This document shows positions 1 to 9,531 of a stretch of 64,000 nt of DNA, piece after piece; position 1 is the first letter of the stretch, and each line of letters starts with the position of its first letter. This DNA is from Nisaea sediminum (GTDB taxonomy: Bacteria; Pseudomonadota; Alphaproteobacteria; Thalassobaculales; Thalassobaculaceae). The notes beneath the pieces were generated by a model. That model did not search any database. It was given only the letters and a program-made list of their open reading frames with translations, and was not told where the DNA came from. The position numbers were made by a program, and so were the translations under genes. The DNA is taken from positions 124,001-188,000 of the forward strand of contig NZ_JACZCQ010000002.1 of assembly GCF_014904705.1 (NCBI RefSeq), given 5' to 3'.

Positions 1-1987
1 CGACCCGGATCTGATCGTCCCGGAGGCATCGAAGAGCCTGCGCAAGGGAGCGATCGCGCCCTGGGCCAATTCCTCCTCAAAATATTACATGCAGTCCCTG
101 GAGAGCCTGGCGAAGCATCTCGGCATCTCGCTCGACACCGCCTTCGAGGATCTGCCGGAAGCGGCGCAGAAGGCCCTGCTTTACGGCACCGGCAGCGAGC
201 GCGTCGTCATGACCTTTGACGACGGGCTCCGGAGCTACCAGACCAACAAGCCCTTCGAAGGCGTCGTGACGAACATGGAGCGGCGCTTCCGGGAGACCGA
301 ATCCGCCTGGAGCCGCGAGGAGCTTTCCAAATACCAATCCGTCGCCCCGTGCGAGGCCTGTCTCGGGCAGCGCCTGAAGCCGGAAGCGCTGGCGGTGAAG
401 ATCGCCGGGCTCAACATCTCCGAGGTCACGGAGATGTCGATCTCCGAAGCGGTGAAATGGTTCACCGCCCTGACCGAAAACCTGACCGGCAAGCAGGCGG
501 AGATCGCCGAACGGATCCTGAAGGAAATCAACGAGCGGCTCGGCTTCCTGAACAATGTCGGGCTCGACTACCTGACCATGTCCCGCGCCTCCGGCACCCT
601 TTCCGGCGGCGAGAGCCAGCGCATCCGCCTCGCCTCGCAGATCGGCTCCGGCCTGACCGGCGTGCTCTATGTGCTGGACGAGCCTTCCATAGGTCTGCAC
701 CAGCGCGACAACGACCGGCTGCTGGCGACCCTTGTTCGGCTACGCGACCTGGGCAATACCGTGCTCGTGGTCGAGCATGACGAGGACGCGATCCGGTCCG
801 CCGATTATGTCGTCGACATGGGACCGGGCGCCGGAGTCCATGGCGGCACCGTGGTCGCCTCCGGCACGCCTGAGGAGATCATGCGTGCGCCGCAGAGCCT
901 GACCGGCCAGTACCTGACCGGCTTCCGCCAGGTACCGATCCCGGCCGAAAGGCGCAAGGCGAAGAAAGGCAAACACATCACGCTCCGCGGCGCCACGGCG
1001 AACAATCTCGACGATGTCACCGTCTCCCTGCCGCTCGGCACCCTCACCTGCGTCACCGGCGTCTCCGGCGGCGGCAAGTCCTCGCTGATCATCGAGACAC
1101 TCTGGAAGGCCATCGCCAAGAAGCTGCATGGCGCGAGGGAACATCCGGGACCGTTCGACAGCATCGAGGGGCTCGAGTTCCTCGACAAAGTGGTCGATAT
1201 CGACCAGTCGCCGATCGGCCGCACGCCGCGCTCCAACCCGGCGACCTATACCGGCGCCTTCACCCCGATCCGGGACTGGTTCGCAGGCCTGCCGGAAGCC
1301 AAGACCCGCGGCTACAAGGCCGGCCGGTTCTCCTTCAACGTCAAGGGCGGGCGCTGCGAGGCCTGCCAGGGCGACGGCGTGATCAAGATCGAGATGCATT
1401 TTCTCCCGGACGTTTATGTCCAGTGCGACGTCTGCAAGGGCAAGCGCTACAACCGCGAGACGCTCGAAATCACCTATAAGGACAAGTCCATCGCCGAGGT
1501 GCTGGAGCTGACGGTCGAGGAAGGCGCCGAGTTCTTCAAGGCTGTGCCGTCCATCCGCGACAAGCTGGAGACCCTGGAACGGGTCGGCCTCGGTTACATC
1601 CAGATCGGCCAGGCGGCGACCACGCTCTCCGGCGGCGAGGCGCAACGCGTGAAGCTGTCCAAGGAACTCTCCCGGCGGGCAACCGGCAAGACGCTCTATA
1701 TCCTCGACGAGCCGACGACGGGCCTGCATTTCGAGGATGTCCGCAAGCTTCTGGAAGTCCTGCAGGCGCTGGTCGATCAGGGCAATACCGTGATCGTCAT
1801 CGAGCACAATCTCGAAGTCATCAAGACAGCGGACTGGATTGTCGATCTCGGGCCCGAGGGCGGCTCGGGCGGCGGCAAGATCGTGGCGGAAGGCACACCG
1901 GAGGATGTCGCGGGGACGGCCGGAAGCTATACCGGCAAATATCTGGCGCCTTATCTTGATGCGGCGCGCGCGAAAAGGACGGCCTAG
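1..1987 (+). CDS. uvrA: UvrABC excinuclease subunit A, 3' portion (5' end outside window)
   Basis: UvrA is the ATP-dependent DNA-damage recognition subunit of nucleotide excision repair. The frame is open from base 2, before the first internal ATG at 89, and the upstream residues ([20 protein letters not shown]) are typical UvrA, so the gene is truncated by the window edge and 89 is not its start. Visible in order: the CEAC cysteine pair, the first ABC signature (TLSGGESQR) with LDEPSIGLH, the second P-loop GVSGGGKSS, a CxxC...CxxC zinc module (CEAC and CDVC), the second signature (TLSGGEAQR) and LDEPTTGLH. The second P-loop reads SGGGKS where SGSGKS is more usual, but still fits the Walker A consensus. 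The TAG stop shares bases with the stop of the convergent downstream gene. Very confident. Confidence 0.97.
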   Translation, partial: DPDLIVPEASKSLRKGAIAPWANSSSKYYMQSLESLAKHLGISLDTAFEDLPEAAQKALLYGTGSERVVMTFDDGLRSYQTNKPFEGVVTNMERRFRETESAWSREELSKYQSVAPCEACLGQRLKPEALAVKIAGLNISEVTEMSISEAVKWFTALTENLTGKQAEIAERILKEINERLGFLNNVGLDYLTMSRASGTLSGGESQRIRLASQIGSGLTGVLYVLDEPSIGLHQRDNDRLLATLVRLRDLGNTVLVVEHDEDAIRSADYVVDMGPGAGVHGGTVVASGTPEEIMRAPQSLTGQYLTGFRQVPIPAERRKAKKGKHITLRGATANNLDDVTVSLPLGTLTCVTGVSGGGKSSLIIETLWKAIAKKLHGAREHPGPFDSIEGLEFLDKVVDIDQSPIGRTPRSNPATYTGAFTPIRDWFAGLPEAKTRGYKAGRFSFNVKGGRCEACQGDGVIKIEMHFLPDVYVQCDVCKGKRYNRETLEITYKDKSIAEVLELTVEEGAEFFKAVPSIRDKLETLERVGLGYIQIGQAATTLSGGEAQRVKLSKELSRRATGKTLYILDEPTTGLHFEDVRKLLEVLQALVDQGNTVIVIEHNLEVIKTADWIVDLGPEGGSGGGKIVAEGTPEDVAGTAGSYTGKYLAPYLDAARAKRTA

Positions 1988-3204
1988 GCGACGCTGAAGA
2001 CCGGGCCGAAACTGCCGAGGGCGGGCGCAACGCCCGGTCCGTCGACATAATCGTAATGGACCTTGCGCGCCGAGGTCGCGGTGTCGAGATCCGGTGCGCC
2101 GAAAAAGAACGTCCTGTTGCGGCCGCCATGGTTGTTCACGACGAAATTGCTCAATTCCTCGACAAGGTCCGGCGTGATTTCCTTCGCATCTCCAGCGGTG
2201 CAGGCGGTGCCGATCATGCCCGCTCCCTGCAATTGATCCGCACGTTTGAACTTGCGAGAAAAGCCGCCGACGAAGCCGGCGCAGAAGGGTGCAAGATAGG
2301 TGAAACTGTTGTGTACGACTGTCTGCGGCACATCGTCGTTAATCCCGGTGACATAAAGCAGCAAGCGGCGCTCGGCCCAGTCCGGCAGAAGTTTCAGCTC
2401 CACCAGAATGGCTTCCCGGAACCGCTTGTTGGTGATCGTTTCCATGTGAACGGGCATCAGCAGGAACGGCTTGGCCCGTGGTTTCTCCTCCATTGCGGCC
2501 CGCGTCAGTTGAATCGTCGCGATATCCATCGCGCATTCGAGCGCCCCGGTCTCGCTGCCGTCCTCCGGCATCATGCCCTCCGGCACCATGAGTTCGGAGC
2601 GGTACATGGAAACCAGTCGCTTGCGGATATTGGTGATCGGCCAGTAATGCAGGCGAATGCTCTCCTTCGCCTTCTCGAAGGCTTCAGTCTCCTCCGCCTG
2701 CCTCTGCTCCCGGGCCTCTTCGACCGTCTGGGCCAGTTCCTTGACCCCGGTGAGCTTTTCCGGGGCGTCTTGCGGCAGTTCGAAGACCATGGATTTGACC
2801 ACGACGCCCTCGAATCCGGCTTCCGTTCCGGTTCCGTGCAGGCGTCTGTTGACCTCCTTGGCGATCTGCTGTGCCTTCAGTGACGCCGTCTTTCGGTCGT
2901 CCTTTCCGAAGAGGACGATGAACTGCTCCGCATTTGCGAGCACATAAATGTCGTGCGGGGTGATGACCTTCTTGATGATGGTTTCGGTCAGGAGATGCAC
3001 CCTGCCGCGGACCTTGGTCCAGTTGGGGCCGAATTTTTCCTTCAGGTTCTCGAGGCCGAGCATCTCGACATTCCCGGCCATGAGGGCTTCGGCCGCGACC
3101 TTGTTGTTGCGGCAGAAGTTGACCATCGCAGACTTGAATCCGTCCTTGTCGGTCGGATCGAGCTTCTGACGGTCAAAGCTCTCGAAGTAACCGGTGTCGC
3201 TCAT
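1984..3204 (-). CDS. Degenerate GGDEF-EAL-like protein, probably non-catalytic
   Basis: A 406-residue cytoplasmic protein with no signal peptide or membrane segment. I do not recognise it as a named family. Residues about 35-130 have the rhythm of a GGDEF fold: [12 protein letters not shown], then [15 protein letters not shown] followed by a long helix, with NAEQF where GGDEF would stand. Residues about 185-390 resemble an EAL domain: [20 protein letters not shown] matches the usual YxPIxxxxxxxxxxxEAL block, [13 protein letters not shown] matches the LSVNVS strand, and the end mirrors the final helix and strand. Neither catalytic motif is intact, so c-di-GMP synthesis or hydrolysis is unlikely; nucleotide sensing or a scaffold role is inference. 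The linker (about 145-180) is rich in E, A and R and probably a coiled coil. The gene is convergent with uvrA and divergent from trmFO. Confidence 0.75.
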   Translation of the reverse strand: MSDTGYFESFDRQKLDPTDKDGFKSAMVNFCRNNKVAAEALMAGNVEMLGLENLKEKFGPNWTKVRGRVHLLTETIIKKVITPHDIYVLANAEQFIVLFGKDDRKTASLKAQQIAKEVNRRLHGTGTEAGFEGVVVKSMVFELPQDAPEKLTGVKELAQTVEEAREQRQAEETEAFEKAKESIRLHYWPITNIRKRLVSMYRSELMVPEGMMPEDGSETGALECAMDIATIQLTRAAMEEKPRAKPFLLMPVHMETITNKRFREAILVELKLLPDWAERRLLLYVTGINDDVPQTVVHNSFTYLAPFCAGFVGGFSRKFKRADQLQGAGMIGTACTAGDAKEITPDLVEELSNFVVNNHGGRNRTFFFGAPDLDTATSARKVHYDYVDGPGVAPALGSFGPVFSVA

Positions 3205-3336
3205 CGGATAAATATAACGCGTTTGCCTGTGGACCCGCTCTCCCGATCAGTTTCGCGAGAACAGCTGAAAAACTGGTTAACGCCCAGGCAAGGAATGAGC
3301 GTGCGTTGAGTTTCCCCGCCAGAGGGTCTATCTCTT

Positions 3337-3348
3337 CGCCAATTGGCG
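3337..3348. promoter_or_regulatory. 12-bp perfect palindrome upstream of trmFO
   Basis: CGCCAATTGGCG is perfectly self-complementary and lies 23 bases before the chosen trmFO start, inside the 167-bp gap between divergent genes. It could be an operator or simply chance in GC-rich DNA. No clear -35/-10 pair was found beside it. Confidence 0.3.
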
Positions 3349-3371
3349 CAAAATGCGAAAATGGAAGCCCT

Positions 3372-4754
3372 ATGAGCGAGATTTCCCCGGTTCACGTCAT
3401 TGGCGGCGGCCTTGCCGGTTCCGAAGCGGCCTGGCAGCTGGCGACGGCCGGAGTTCCCGTCGTCCTGCACGAGATGCGCCCCGAGCGGAAGACCGAGGCG
3501 CATCAGACAAGCGGTCTGGCTGAACTTGTCTGCTCGAACTCCTTCCGGTCCGACGATGCCGAGGGCAATGCCGTCGGCGTGCTGCACGCGGAAATGCGCC
3601 GGCTCGGCTCCGTGATCCTCAGCGCCGCCGACGAGCACAAGGTTCCGGCCGGCTCGGCTCTCGCCGTCGACCGGGATCATTTCTCCCAGGCCGTCGAAAA
3701 AGCCCTGACCGATCACCCGCTCGTCACCGTAGAGCGCGGCGAAATCGCCGGCCTGCCGCCCGAAGAATGGGACTCCGTCATCGTCGCGACGGGTCCCCTC
3801 ACCTCGCCGGGCCTCTCGGAAGCGGTCGCGAAGCTCAGCGGTCAGGAGTCTCTCGCCTTCTTCGATGCGATCGCTCCGATCGTGCACAAGGAAAGCATCG
3901 ATTTCGACATTGCCTGGTTCCAGTCGCGCTACGACAAGGTCGGCCCAGGTGGTGACGGCAAGGACTACATCAACTGCCCGATGGACGAGGCCCAGTACGA
4001 GGCTTTCATCGATGCGCTGCTCGCCGCGGAGAAAATGGAATTCCGGGAGTGGGAAAAGGACACTCCCTATTTCGACGGCTGCATGCCCATCGAGGTGATG
4101 GCGGAGCGCGGCCGCGAGACCCTGCGCTTCGGACCGATGAAGCCGGTCGGCCTCACCAATCCGCGCACCGGCACGCGCGCCCATGCCGTTGTGCAGCTCC
4201 GTCAGGACAATGCGCTCGGCACGCTCTACAACATCGTCGGCTTCCAGACCAAGATGCGCTACGGCGCGCAGGTTGAGGTCTTCCGCACCATTCCCGGCCT
4301 CGAAAAGGCGGAATTCGCCCGTCTCGGCGGCATCCATCGCAACACCTTCATCAACTCCCCGACCCTTCTAGACGGCACATTGCGCATGAAGGCCCTGCCA
4401 CGCCTGCGGTTCGCCGGCCAGATCACCGGGGTCGAGGGCTATGTTGAAAGTTCCGCCATCGGCCTTCTGGCAGGCCGCTTCGCGGCGGCCGAAAGGCTCG
4501 GCCGGGAGATTTCCCTGCCGCCACGGACCACGGCGCTCGGCGCCCTCCTCGCGCACATCACCGGCGACGCGGATGCGGAAACCTTCCAGCCGATGAACGT
4601 CAATTTCGGCCTCTTCCCGCCGGTCGAGCCGGAGATCACGGCGAACGGCAAACGCAGGAAGCTGAAAGGCCGCGACCGCAAGGCGGCAATGGCCGGCCGC
4701 GCATTGCGCGACCTCGACGGCTGGATCGCGGGTGCGCGGATAGCAGCCGAATAG
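3372..4754 (+). CDS. trmFO: Methylenetetrahydrofolate-tRNA-(uracil-5-)-methyltransferase TrmFO
   Basis: A folate- and FAD-dependent enzyme that methylates U54 in the T-loop of tRNA. From the ATG at 3372 the protein is 460 residues, the normal family length. The N-terminus has the Rossmann FAD site [13 protein letters not shown], followed by family-typical [43 protein letters not shown] and [19 protein letters not shown], and ends with [12 protein letters not shown] and NVNFGLFPP. The frame is open upstream to 3306, but that extension ([11 protein letters not shown]...) is not family sequence and homology begins at [13 protein letters not shown]. The stop lies one base from the end of the convergent phytoene-synthase-like gene, so the two transcripts run into each other. 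Confidence 0.95.
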   Translation: MSEISPVHVIGGGLAGSEAAWQLATAGVPVVLHEMRPERKTEAHQTSGLAELVCSNSFRSDDAEGNAVGVLHAEMRRLGSVILSAADEHKVPAGSALAVDRDHFSQAVEKALTDHPLVTVERGEIAGLPPEEWDSVIVATGPLTSPGLSEAVAKLSGQESLAFFDAIAPIVHKESIDFDIAWFQSRYDKVGPGGDGKDYINCPMDEAQYEAFIDALLAAEKMEFREWEKDTPYFDGCMPIEVMAERGRETLRFGPMKPVGLTNPRTGTRAHAVVQLRQDNALGTLYNIVGFQTKMRYGAQVEVFRTIPGLEKAEFARLGGIHRNTFINSPTLLDGTLRMKALPRLRFAGQITGVEGYVESSAIGLLAGRFAAAERLGREISLPPRTTALGALLAHITGDADAETFQPMNVNFGLFPPVEPEITANGKRRKLKGRDRKAAMAGRALRDLDGWIAGARIAAE

Positions 4755-4755
4755 A

Positions 4756-5604
4756 TCAGTATCGCCGCGTGAGTCTGGCGAGCCAGAAGCGCCAGACGTC
4801 TAAAGGATCGGGCGACGCAAAGGACTGGTCGAACGGATTGTAACCGGACCGTCTCAACGCCTTTGTCCGGGATCTGGTCTGGCGAGCGGGGAGCAGCAGC
4901 GGTGCGAGCGACCTCGCTCTTCCAGCCTTCGAGAGGCCCTGTGCCGTCAGGGTTTCGGCGTGTTCCGCCATTTCCCGAACAGCCACGCGTGCACCCTCAT
5001 CCGCCTTCAGTTCGGAGAAGTTCCGCGGAATGCCGTGATGCTTCTCCAGCAGCGCCCGCGGAAAGAACGGTCGTCGCAGCGCTTCCAGATGCGCCGTCGC
5101 ACGCAGCTTGCCGATGAAGGCGTGTCCTGCGGCGATATCGGCAAGCCCGTCCCGATCGACCGTTGCCGCCGGATCGAGAATGGCAGCACTCAACCGGACC
5201 AGCGGCTCTGTCGTGGCCCGGAGATAGCGTTCGGCCTCCGCGAGATCGGCCATCGGCCTGTCTTCGAGGTCCCGTTCCCGGGCATCGATCAGGGCATCGA
5301 ACGCGTCTCGAGGCAGGTCGTGTGCGGTAATCAAATCCGAAAGCGGGAGAACAACTTCATGCTGGCGCGGCGATCCGGCATAGATGCCCTCGATGCTTTC
5401 GCGCCACCATTGCAGGCGGATCGCCCCGATCATGTTCTCGCTGACGTTCTCCCGGGTCTTCGCAACCTCGTGGTTGAAGGCATAGAGGGTGAACAGCGCT
5501 TCTCGGCGTTCCGGCGGGGCAAACAGCGCAAAACGGAAGCGGTCCGGATCGTGCTGGCGGAGGATCGCCGCCGGAGCGGACAATCTGCGGGCGGCGCCTG
5601 TCAC
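4756..5604 (-). CDS. Squalene/phytoene synthase-fold protein, NDUFAF6-like, degenerate active site
   Basis: A 282-residue member of the squalene/phytoene synthase superfamily. It carries the LYAFNHEVAKTREN block where active enzymes have an aspartate-rich motif, followed by RLQWWRESIEGIYAG, a signature of the alphaproteobacterial group related to mitochondrial NDUFAF6 (a complex I assembly factor). The first Asp-rich motif is replaced (FNHEVAKT), and the second region reads GHAFIGKLRATAHLEAL without DxxxD, so prenyl condensation is unlikely. The last four bases of the upstream gene overlap its start, so it is translationally coupled to the neighbouring synthase-like gene and belongs to the yajC-secDF-NDUFAF3-like cluster. 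A complex I role is inference from homology. Membership of the fold is confident, function is not. Confidence 0.82.
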   Translation of the reverse strand: MTGAARRLSAPAAILRQHDPDRFRFALFAPPERREALFTLYAFNHEVAKTRENVSENMIGAIRLQWWRESIEGIYAGSPRQHEVVLPLSDLITAHDLPRDAFDALIDARERDLEDRPMADLAEAERYLRATTEPLVRLSAAILDPAATVDRDGLADIAAGHAFIGKLRATAHLEALRRPFFPRALLEKHHGIPRNFSELKADEGARVAVREMAEHAETLTAQGLSKAGRARSLAPLLLPARQTRSRTKALRRSGYNPFDQSFASPDPLDVWRFWLARLTRRY

Positions 5605-6536
5605 GGCTCCGCCCCCGCATTCAGAAGGTCCGCCCTAAGCGAGCGTTCGAGCGCAGGCGCGGCGGCAAGACCCTCGAAAAAATCGGCGCTGAAGCGTTCG
5701 AACAGTGTCTCGTAGATCCGGATCAGCCCGGCGAGCGCGAAATATTCCCGTGTCCCAAGCAGCGGCTTCAGACGCATGAGGGACTGGCGTCCCATTTTCA
5801 GATGCCCGCCCGCCTTCGTGCGGAGCGCCGCGGCCAGGAGCGGAATACCGGGATCCCGGGTCCGGACGGCCTCGGCGAGGCGATGTTTCTCCAGCCCCGC
5901 CTCTTCAAGCAGGCTTTGCGGGATCGTAACCAGCCGGTCCGAGCGCTCCGCGTCCTTTGCCAGATCGCGAAGGATATGGACGAGATAGCAGAAGATGCCG
6001 AGATCGGCGGCATATGTGACGGGCGCCTCCGGCAGGCGGCAACGGAAAGCCGTCTGACCCGGATCCGCCGCGAGGAGATAGATGAAGACGGTTGCCGGCG
6101 CGACTGTCGCGCCCTCGGCATAGGAAAGGAAATCCTCCCAGTCCTTCATGTCCCGCTCTTCGACATCGCGCCGCATGGCAGCCGCGAGCCCCGCCCACGG
6201 CATATCGCCAAGATCGGAGGCGAGAACGGTGTCGCGCATCGCGCGCTGCACCTGCTCCGGCAAGGGGCCCTGTTCGGCCCGCCCAAGACATTGCGCTTCC
6301 CAGGCGTCGATCTCCGCGAGCATTTGACCACGCGCGGCATCACGCTCCGGTGCCGGACGCATGAGAAAATCGTCGTCGACCGCGTCGTCGATAAGGCGCA
6401 TGGCGGCGTAGCTTGCGAAGAAAAATTCCTGGCGCGGCACCGGAAGAAGTCGTGCCGCATGCAGCAGGTTTGCATTGGCACGCCCTGCGATCTCGCGGCA
6501 AAAGTCGAAATCGCCTTCTCTGGCTCGATCAGTCAA
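5601..6536 (-). CDS. Squalene/phytoene synthase family protein with intact aspartate motifs
   Basis: A second synthase-fold protein, about 311 residues. Unlike its downstream partner it keeps acidic motifs: YAAMRLIDDAVDDD near residue 50 and HILRDLAKDAERSD near residue 180, in the places where active squalene and phytoene synthases bind Mg-diphosphate. It may therefore condense prenyl diphosphates, but no desaturase or hopanoid genes lie nearby to name a product. Start choice: an ATG at 6584 would overlap the upstream gene by 56 bases and add the non-conserved, cysteine- and arginine-rich stretch MCFWRKGAGLRRRCCP. The TTG at 6536 begins LTDRAREGDFDFCREI and overlaps the upstream stop by 8 bases, and I prefer it. 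The ribosome site is weak, which fits translational coupling. Confidence 0.8.
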   Translation of the reverse strand: MTDRAREGDFDFCREIAGRANANLLHAARLLPVPRQEFFFASYAAMRLIDDAVDDDFLMRPAPERDAARGQMLAEIDAWEAQCLGRAEQGPLPEQVQRAMRDTVLASDLGDMPWAGLAAAMRRDVEERDMKDWEDFLSYAEGATVAPATVFIYLLAADPGQTAFRCRLPEAPVTYAADLGIFCYLVHILRDLAKDAERSDRLVTIPQSLLEEAGLEKHRLAEAVRTRDPGIPLLAAALRTKAGGHLKMGRQSLMRLKPLLGTREYFALAGLIRIYETLFERFSADFFEGLAAAPALERSLRADLLNAGAEP

Positions 6537-6906
6537 CGGGCAGCAGCGCCGCCGCAACCCGGCGCCCTTCCGCCAGAAGCACATTGTAGGTCCGGCAGGC
6601 CGCCCCGGTATCCATGATATCGATCACGGGCCCCTTTTCGCGGACCGCCGCTCTCAGTGACGGAAGCACGAACTCGGTCCGTGCGCCGGTACCGAGAAGA
6701 AGGATTTCCGGCACCGGATTTCGATCGGTCACGGGGGTGAAATCGTCTAGCGAGAGAGCGGCGATATCGGCCACGTCCCAGACCAGGGTCGCTTCGGGGA
6801 ACACGATCACCGCGCCGGGATAGCGCTCTCCGGTGATCCGGAACGCCCCGTCGCCGTAAGCCTCGATCAGCTGGCGGCCTTCCGGGATCAGGGGCGTCAC
6901 ATCCAT
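6529..6906 (-). CDS. Mth938-like (NDUFAF3-type) protein
   Basis: A 125-residue protein of the Mth938/DUF498 family, whose mitochondrial member NDUFAF3 is a complex I assembly factor. Recognised by IEAYGDGAFRITGERYPG at the N-terminus, PEILLLGTGA in the middle, and DIMDTGAACRTYNVLLAEGR with RRVAAALLP at the end. The length is normal for the family. It begins 4 bases after the secF stop and is followed immediately by two synthase-fold genes, one of them NDUFAF6-like. The position after secDF is, as I recall, common in alphaproteobacteria. A role in complex I assembly in bacteria is inferred, not shown. Confidence 0.88.
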   Translation of the reverse strand: MDVTPLIPEGRQLIEAYGDGAFRITGERYPGAVIVFPEATLVWDVADIAALSLDDFTPVTDRNPVPEILLLGTGARTEFVLPSLRAAVREKGPVIDIMDTGAACRTYNVLLAEGRRVAAALLPVD

Positions 6907-6910
6907 CGGA

Positions 6911-7873
6911 TCAGTCCTTCTGTCCGTCGGCTCCCTGCGACACAGTCCCCGGTGCTCCGAGGTCCTCGTCCTCCTCGTCGCCCCGGCGCGGCTGCAGATA
7001 GAGCAGCAGCGGAACGGCGACGAAGATCGAGGAATAGGTGCCGATCACGATGCCCCAGATCATCGCCAGCGCGAAGTCCGCCAGCACCGCTCCTCCAAAG
7101 AAGTAGATCGCCAGGAGCGCCAGCAAAGTCGTAAAGGACGTCATGGTGGTGCGGGACAGGGTCTCGTTGATCGAGAGATTGAACAGCTCCGCAAGGGACA
7201 TCTTCTTGTACTTGCGGAAATTTTCGCGCACCCGGTCGAACACGACGACGGTGTCGTTGATCGAGTAACCCGCGATGGTCAGGATCGCCGCGACCGTCGG
7301 CAGGTTGAACTCGTGCCCGTTCAGGGCGAACAGCCCGAAGGTCGAGAGAACGTCGTGGCTGAGCGCGATGAGCGCGCAGACGCCGAACTGCCATTCGAAG
7401 CGGAACCAGATATAGATCAGGATCGCGCCGAGCGCGCCGAGCATCGCGAGCATGCCGGCCTCGATCAGTTCCGCTCCGACCGTCGGGCCGACGAATTCCG
7501 TCCGGCGATAATCCACCTTGTCCCCGAGCGCGGCTTTGACCGCTTCGACCGCGACGAGCTGTTCCTGTTCGGTGCCGTCCTGGCGCTGGATTCGGATCAG
7601 AACCTCGCGCTCGCCGCCGAATTCCTGAATGGCGACATCCCCGAGATCGAGACCGCCGAGCTGCGAGCGGAGCGCCGGGATATCAGCGGGTCCCTCGGTC
7701 TGGACCTCCATGAGGATACCGCCGCGGAAATCGATCCCGAAATTGAGGCCGTTCACGAATAGCAGCCCGATACTCGCCAGCATCAGGATTGCGGAGAACA
7801 CGAAGGCCTTAACCCGATTGGCGACGAACGGGAAATTGGTTCCGTGGGGAACGATGCGAAGTGGCTTGAACAT
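6911..7873 (-). CDS. secF: Protein translocase subunit SecF
   Basis: An inner-membrane RND-type subunit that, with SecD and YajC, uses the proton gradient to help release exported proteins on the periplasmic side. It has 320 residues. The first membrane helix (about 22-40) is followed by the hallmark GLNFGIDFRGGILMEV; a periplasmic domain runs to about 140. Then come five membrane helices including GYSINDTVVVFDRVRENFRKYK and NETLSRTTMTSFTTLLALLAIYFFGG, both diagnostic of SecF. It is 12 bases downstream of secD in the same transcript. Confidence 0.97.
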   Translation of the reverse strand: MFKPLRIVPHGTNFPFVANRVKAFVFSAILMLASIGLLFVNGLNFGIDFRGGILMEVQTEGPADIPALRSQLGGLDLGDVAIQEFGGEREVLIRIQRQDGTEQEQLVAVEAVKAALGDKVDYRRTEFVGPTVGAELIEAGMLAMLGALGAILIYIWFRFEWQFGVCALIALSHDVLSTFGLFALNGHEFNLPTVAAILTIAGYSINDTVVVFDRVRENFRKYKKMSLAELFNLSINETLSRTTMTSFTTLLALLAIYFFGGAVLADFALAMIWGIVIGTYSSIFVAVPLLLYLQPRRGDEEDEDLGAPGTVSQGADGQKD

Positions 7874-7885
7874 CTCGGTGTTCCC

Positions 7886-9460
7886 TCAGATCGGCAGTTC
7901 GCTCGGGCGGCTGCGCCGCAGCCAGAGCACGACAAGGAGGCGCGTGACCATGATCGCCGTGAACATCGAGGTCATGATCCCGATCCCGAGTGTCACGGCA
8001 AAGCCCTTCACCGGCCCGGAGCCGACGAAATACAGGAACGCGGCCGCGAAAAGCGTGGTGAGGTTCGAATCCACGATGGTCCGGAAGGCACGTTGATATC
8101 CGGCCTCCACCGCTGCCATCGGCGTCCGGCCGTTGCGCACTTCCTCGCGAACGCGTTCGAAGATCAGCACGTTGGCGTCGACCGCCATGCCGATGGTCAG
8201 CACAATCCCCGCGATACCGGGGAGCGTGAGCGTCGCCTGAAGGCTCGAGAGCACGGCAACGATCAGCGCGACGTTAAAGAACAACGCGATGTTCGCCAGC
8301 AGACCGAAGAAGCCGTAGGCGACGATCATGAAGCCGACCACGAGCAGCAGACCGATCACGCTGGCGACCTTGCCGGCCGCGATCGAATCCGCGCCAAGGC
8401 CCGGACCGACGGTGCGTTCCTCGAGCACCTGCAGCGGGGCAGGAAGCGCGCCGGCACGGAGCAGCAAGGAAAGGTCCTGAACTTCCTGCACGGTGAAGCT
8501 GCCCGAAATGATTCCGGCGCCGCCGAGAATGGCGGTCTGGATCACCGGTGCGCTGATCACCTTGCCGTCAAGGACAATGGCGAAGGGACGGCCGACATTC
8601 TCGGACGTGGCCTGCCCGAAGCGGCGACCACCGACACTGTCGAAACGGAAGCTGACGACCGGCTGCCCGTCCTGGAAGCTCGGCTGGGCATCAACGAGAT
8701 TCTCACCACTGACCATGACCCGGCGTTTCACGACATAGTGCCGCGGCGCACCGGACCGCTCGTCTGCTGCCTCCAGCAACTGCGAGCCCGGGGGGACCCG
8801 GCCCTGCAGGGCGTCCTGAACGGAGGCCGTGGAGTCGACCATGCGGAAGGTCAGCTTCGCCGTCTGGCCGAGCAGGGCCTTGATGCGTTCCGGATCGTCG
8901 ACACCGGGAAGCTGCAGCAGGATCCTGTCGTCGCCCTGACGCTGGATCGTCGGCTCCCGCACGCCGGTTTCGTCGATGCGACGGCGGACAATCTCGATCG
9001 ACTGGGAGATCGCACGTGACTTGAGATCGCGGATCGCGACTTCCGTCAGCGATATCCTGACGACATTGCCGACATCGGTCACGGTCTCGGTCTGCGGATC
9101 GATCCGGCGCACGGCATCGCGCGCCTTCTCCAGATCCTCCGCCTCGCGCACGGTGAAGCGGACCGTATCGCCGGAAACGCCGAGACCGCGATAGCCGATC
9201 CGCTCTTCCCGGAGATTGCGCCGCGCCTGATCGACGATCGACTCGAGCCGTTCTGCGATCACCACGTCGACATCGACCTCGAGCAGCAGGTGTGAGCCGC
9301 CCTGGAGATCGAGGCCGAGATTGATCTTTTTCCCGGGAAGCCAGGAGGACGGAAGGTCTTGCGTCAGATCGCGCTCGACGACGTTCGGCGCCGCATACAG
9401 CACGCCAAGCGCGCAGACCAGCGCCACAAAAGTGATCTTCCAGGGCTGAAATTGGAGCAT
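7886..9460 (-). CDS. secD: Protein translocase subunit SecD
   Basis: The partner of SecF in the Sec accessory complex, 524 residues. The N-terminal helix is followed by LGLDLQGGSHLLLEVD (the D1 signature), a long periplasmic P1 domain with the RRRIDETGVREPTIQRQG motif, and a C-terminal half with PLQVLEERTVGPGLG, GMAVDANVLIFERVREE and VDSNLTTLFAAAFLYFVGSGPVKGFAVTL. Separate secD and secF genes, rather than a fusion, are usual for the group. It lies 71 bases downstream of yajC; I see no terminator between them, so one transcript is likely. Confidence 0.97.
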   Translation of the reverse strand: MLQFQPWKITFVALVCALGVLYAAPNVVERDLTQDLPSSWLPGKKINLGLDLQGGSHLLLEVDVDVVIAERLESIVDQARRNLREERIGYRGLGVSGDTVRFTVREAEDLEKARDAVRRIDPQTETVTDVGNVVRISLTEVAIRDLKSRAISQSIEIVRRRIDETGVREPTIQRQGDDRILLQLPGVDDPERIKALLGQTAKLTFRMVDSTASVQDALQGRVPPGSQLLEAADERSGAPRHYVVKRRVMVSGENLVDAQPSFQDGQPVVSFRFDSVGGRRFGQATSENVGRPFAIVLDGKVISAPVIQTAILGGAGIISGSFTVQEVQDLSLLLRAGALPAPLQVLEERTVGPGLGADSIAAGKVASVIGLLLVVGFMIVAYGFFGLLANIALFFNVALIVAVLSSLQATLTLPGIAGIVLTIGMAVDANVLIFERVREEVRNGRTPMAAVEAGYQRAFRTIVDSNLTTLFAAAFLYFVGSGPVKGFAVTLGIGIMTSMFTAIMVTRLLVVLWLRRSRPSELPI

Positions 9461-9531
9461 CTTCTAAGAGCCTCTAGCCGGATCGGGCAGTCGGAACGGT
9501 GTTCGGCGCCGTTACCGGCGCCGAAACCATC

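Noticed and set aside
5601-6584. Start of the second synthase-like gene at ATG 6584
   Set aside because: It would overlap the NDUFAF3-like gene by 56 bases and add a non-conserved Cys/Arg-rich leader; TTG 6536 fits better.
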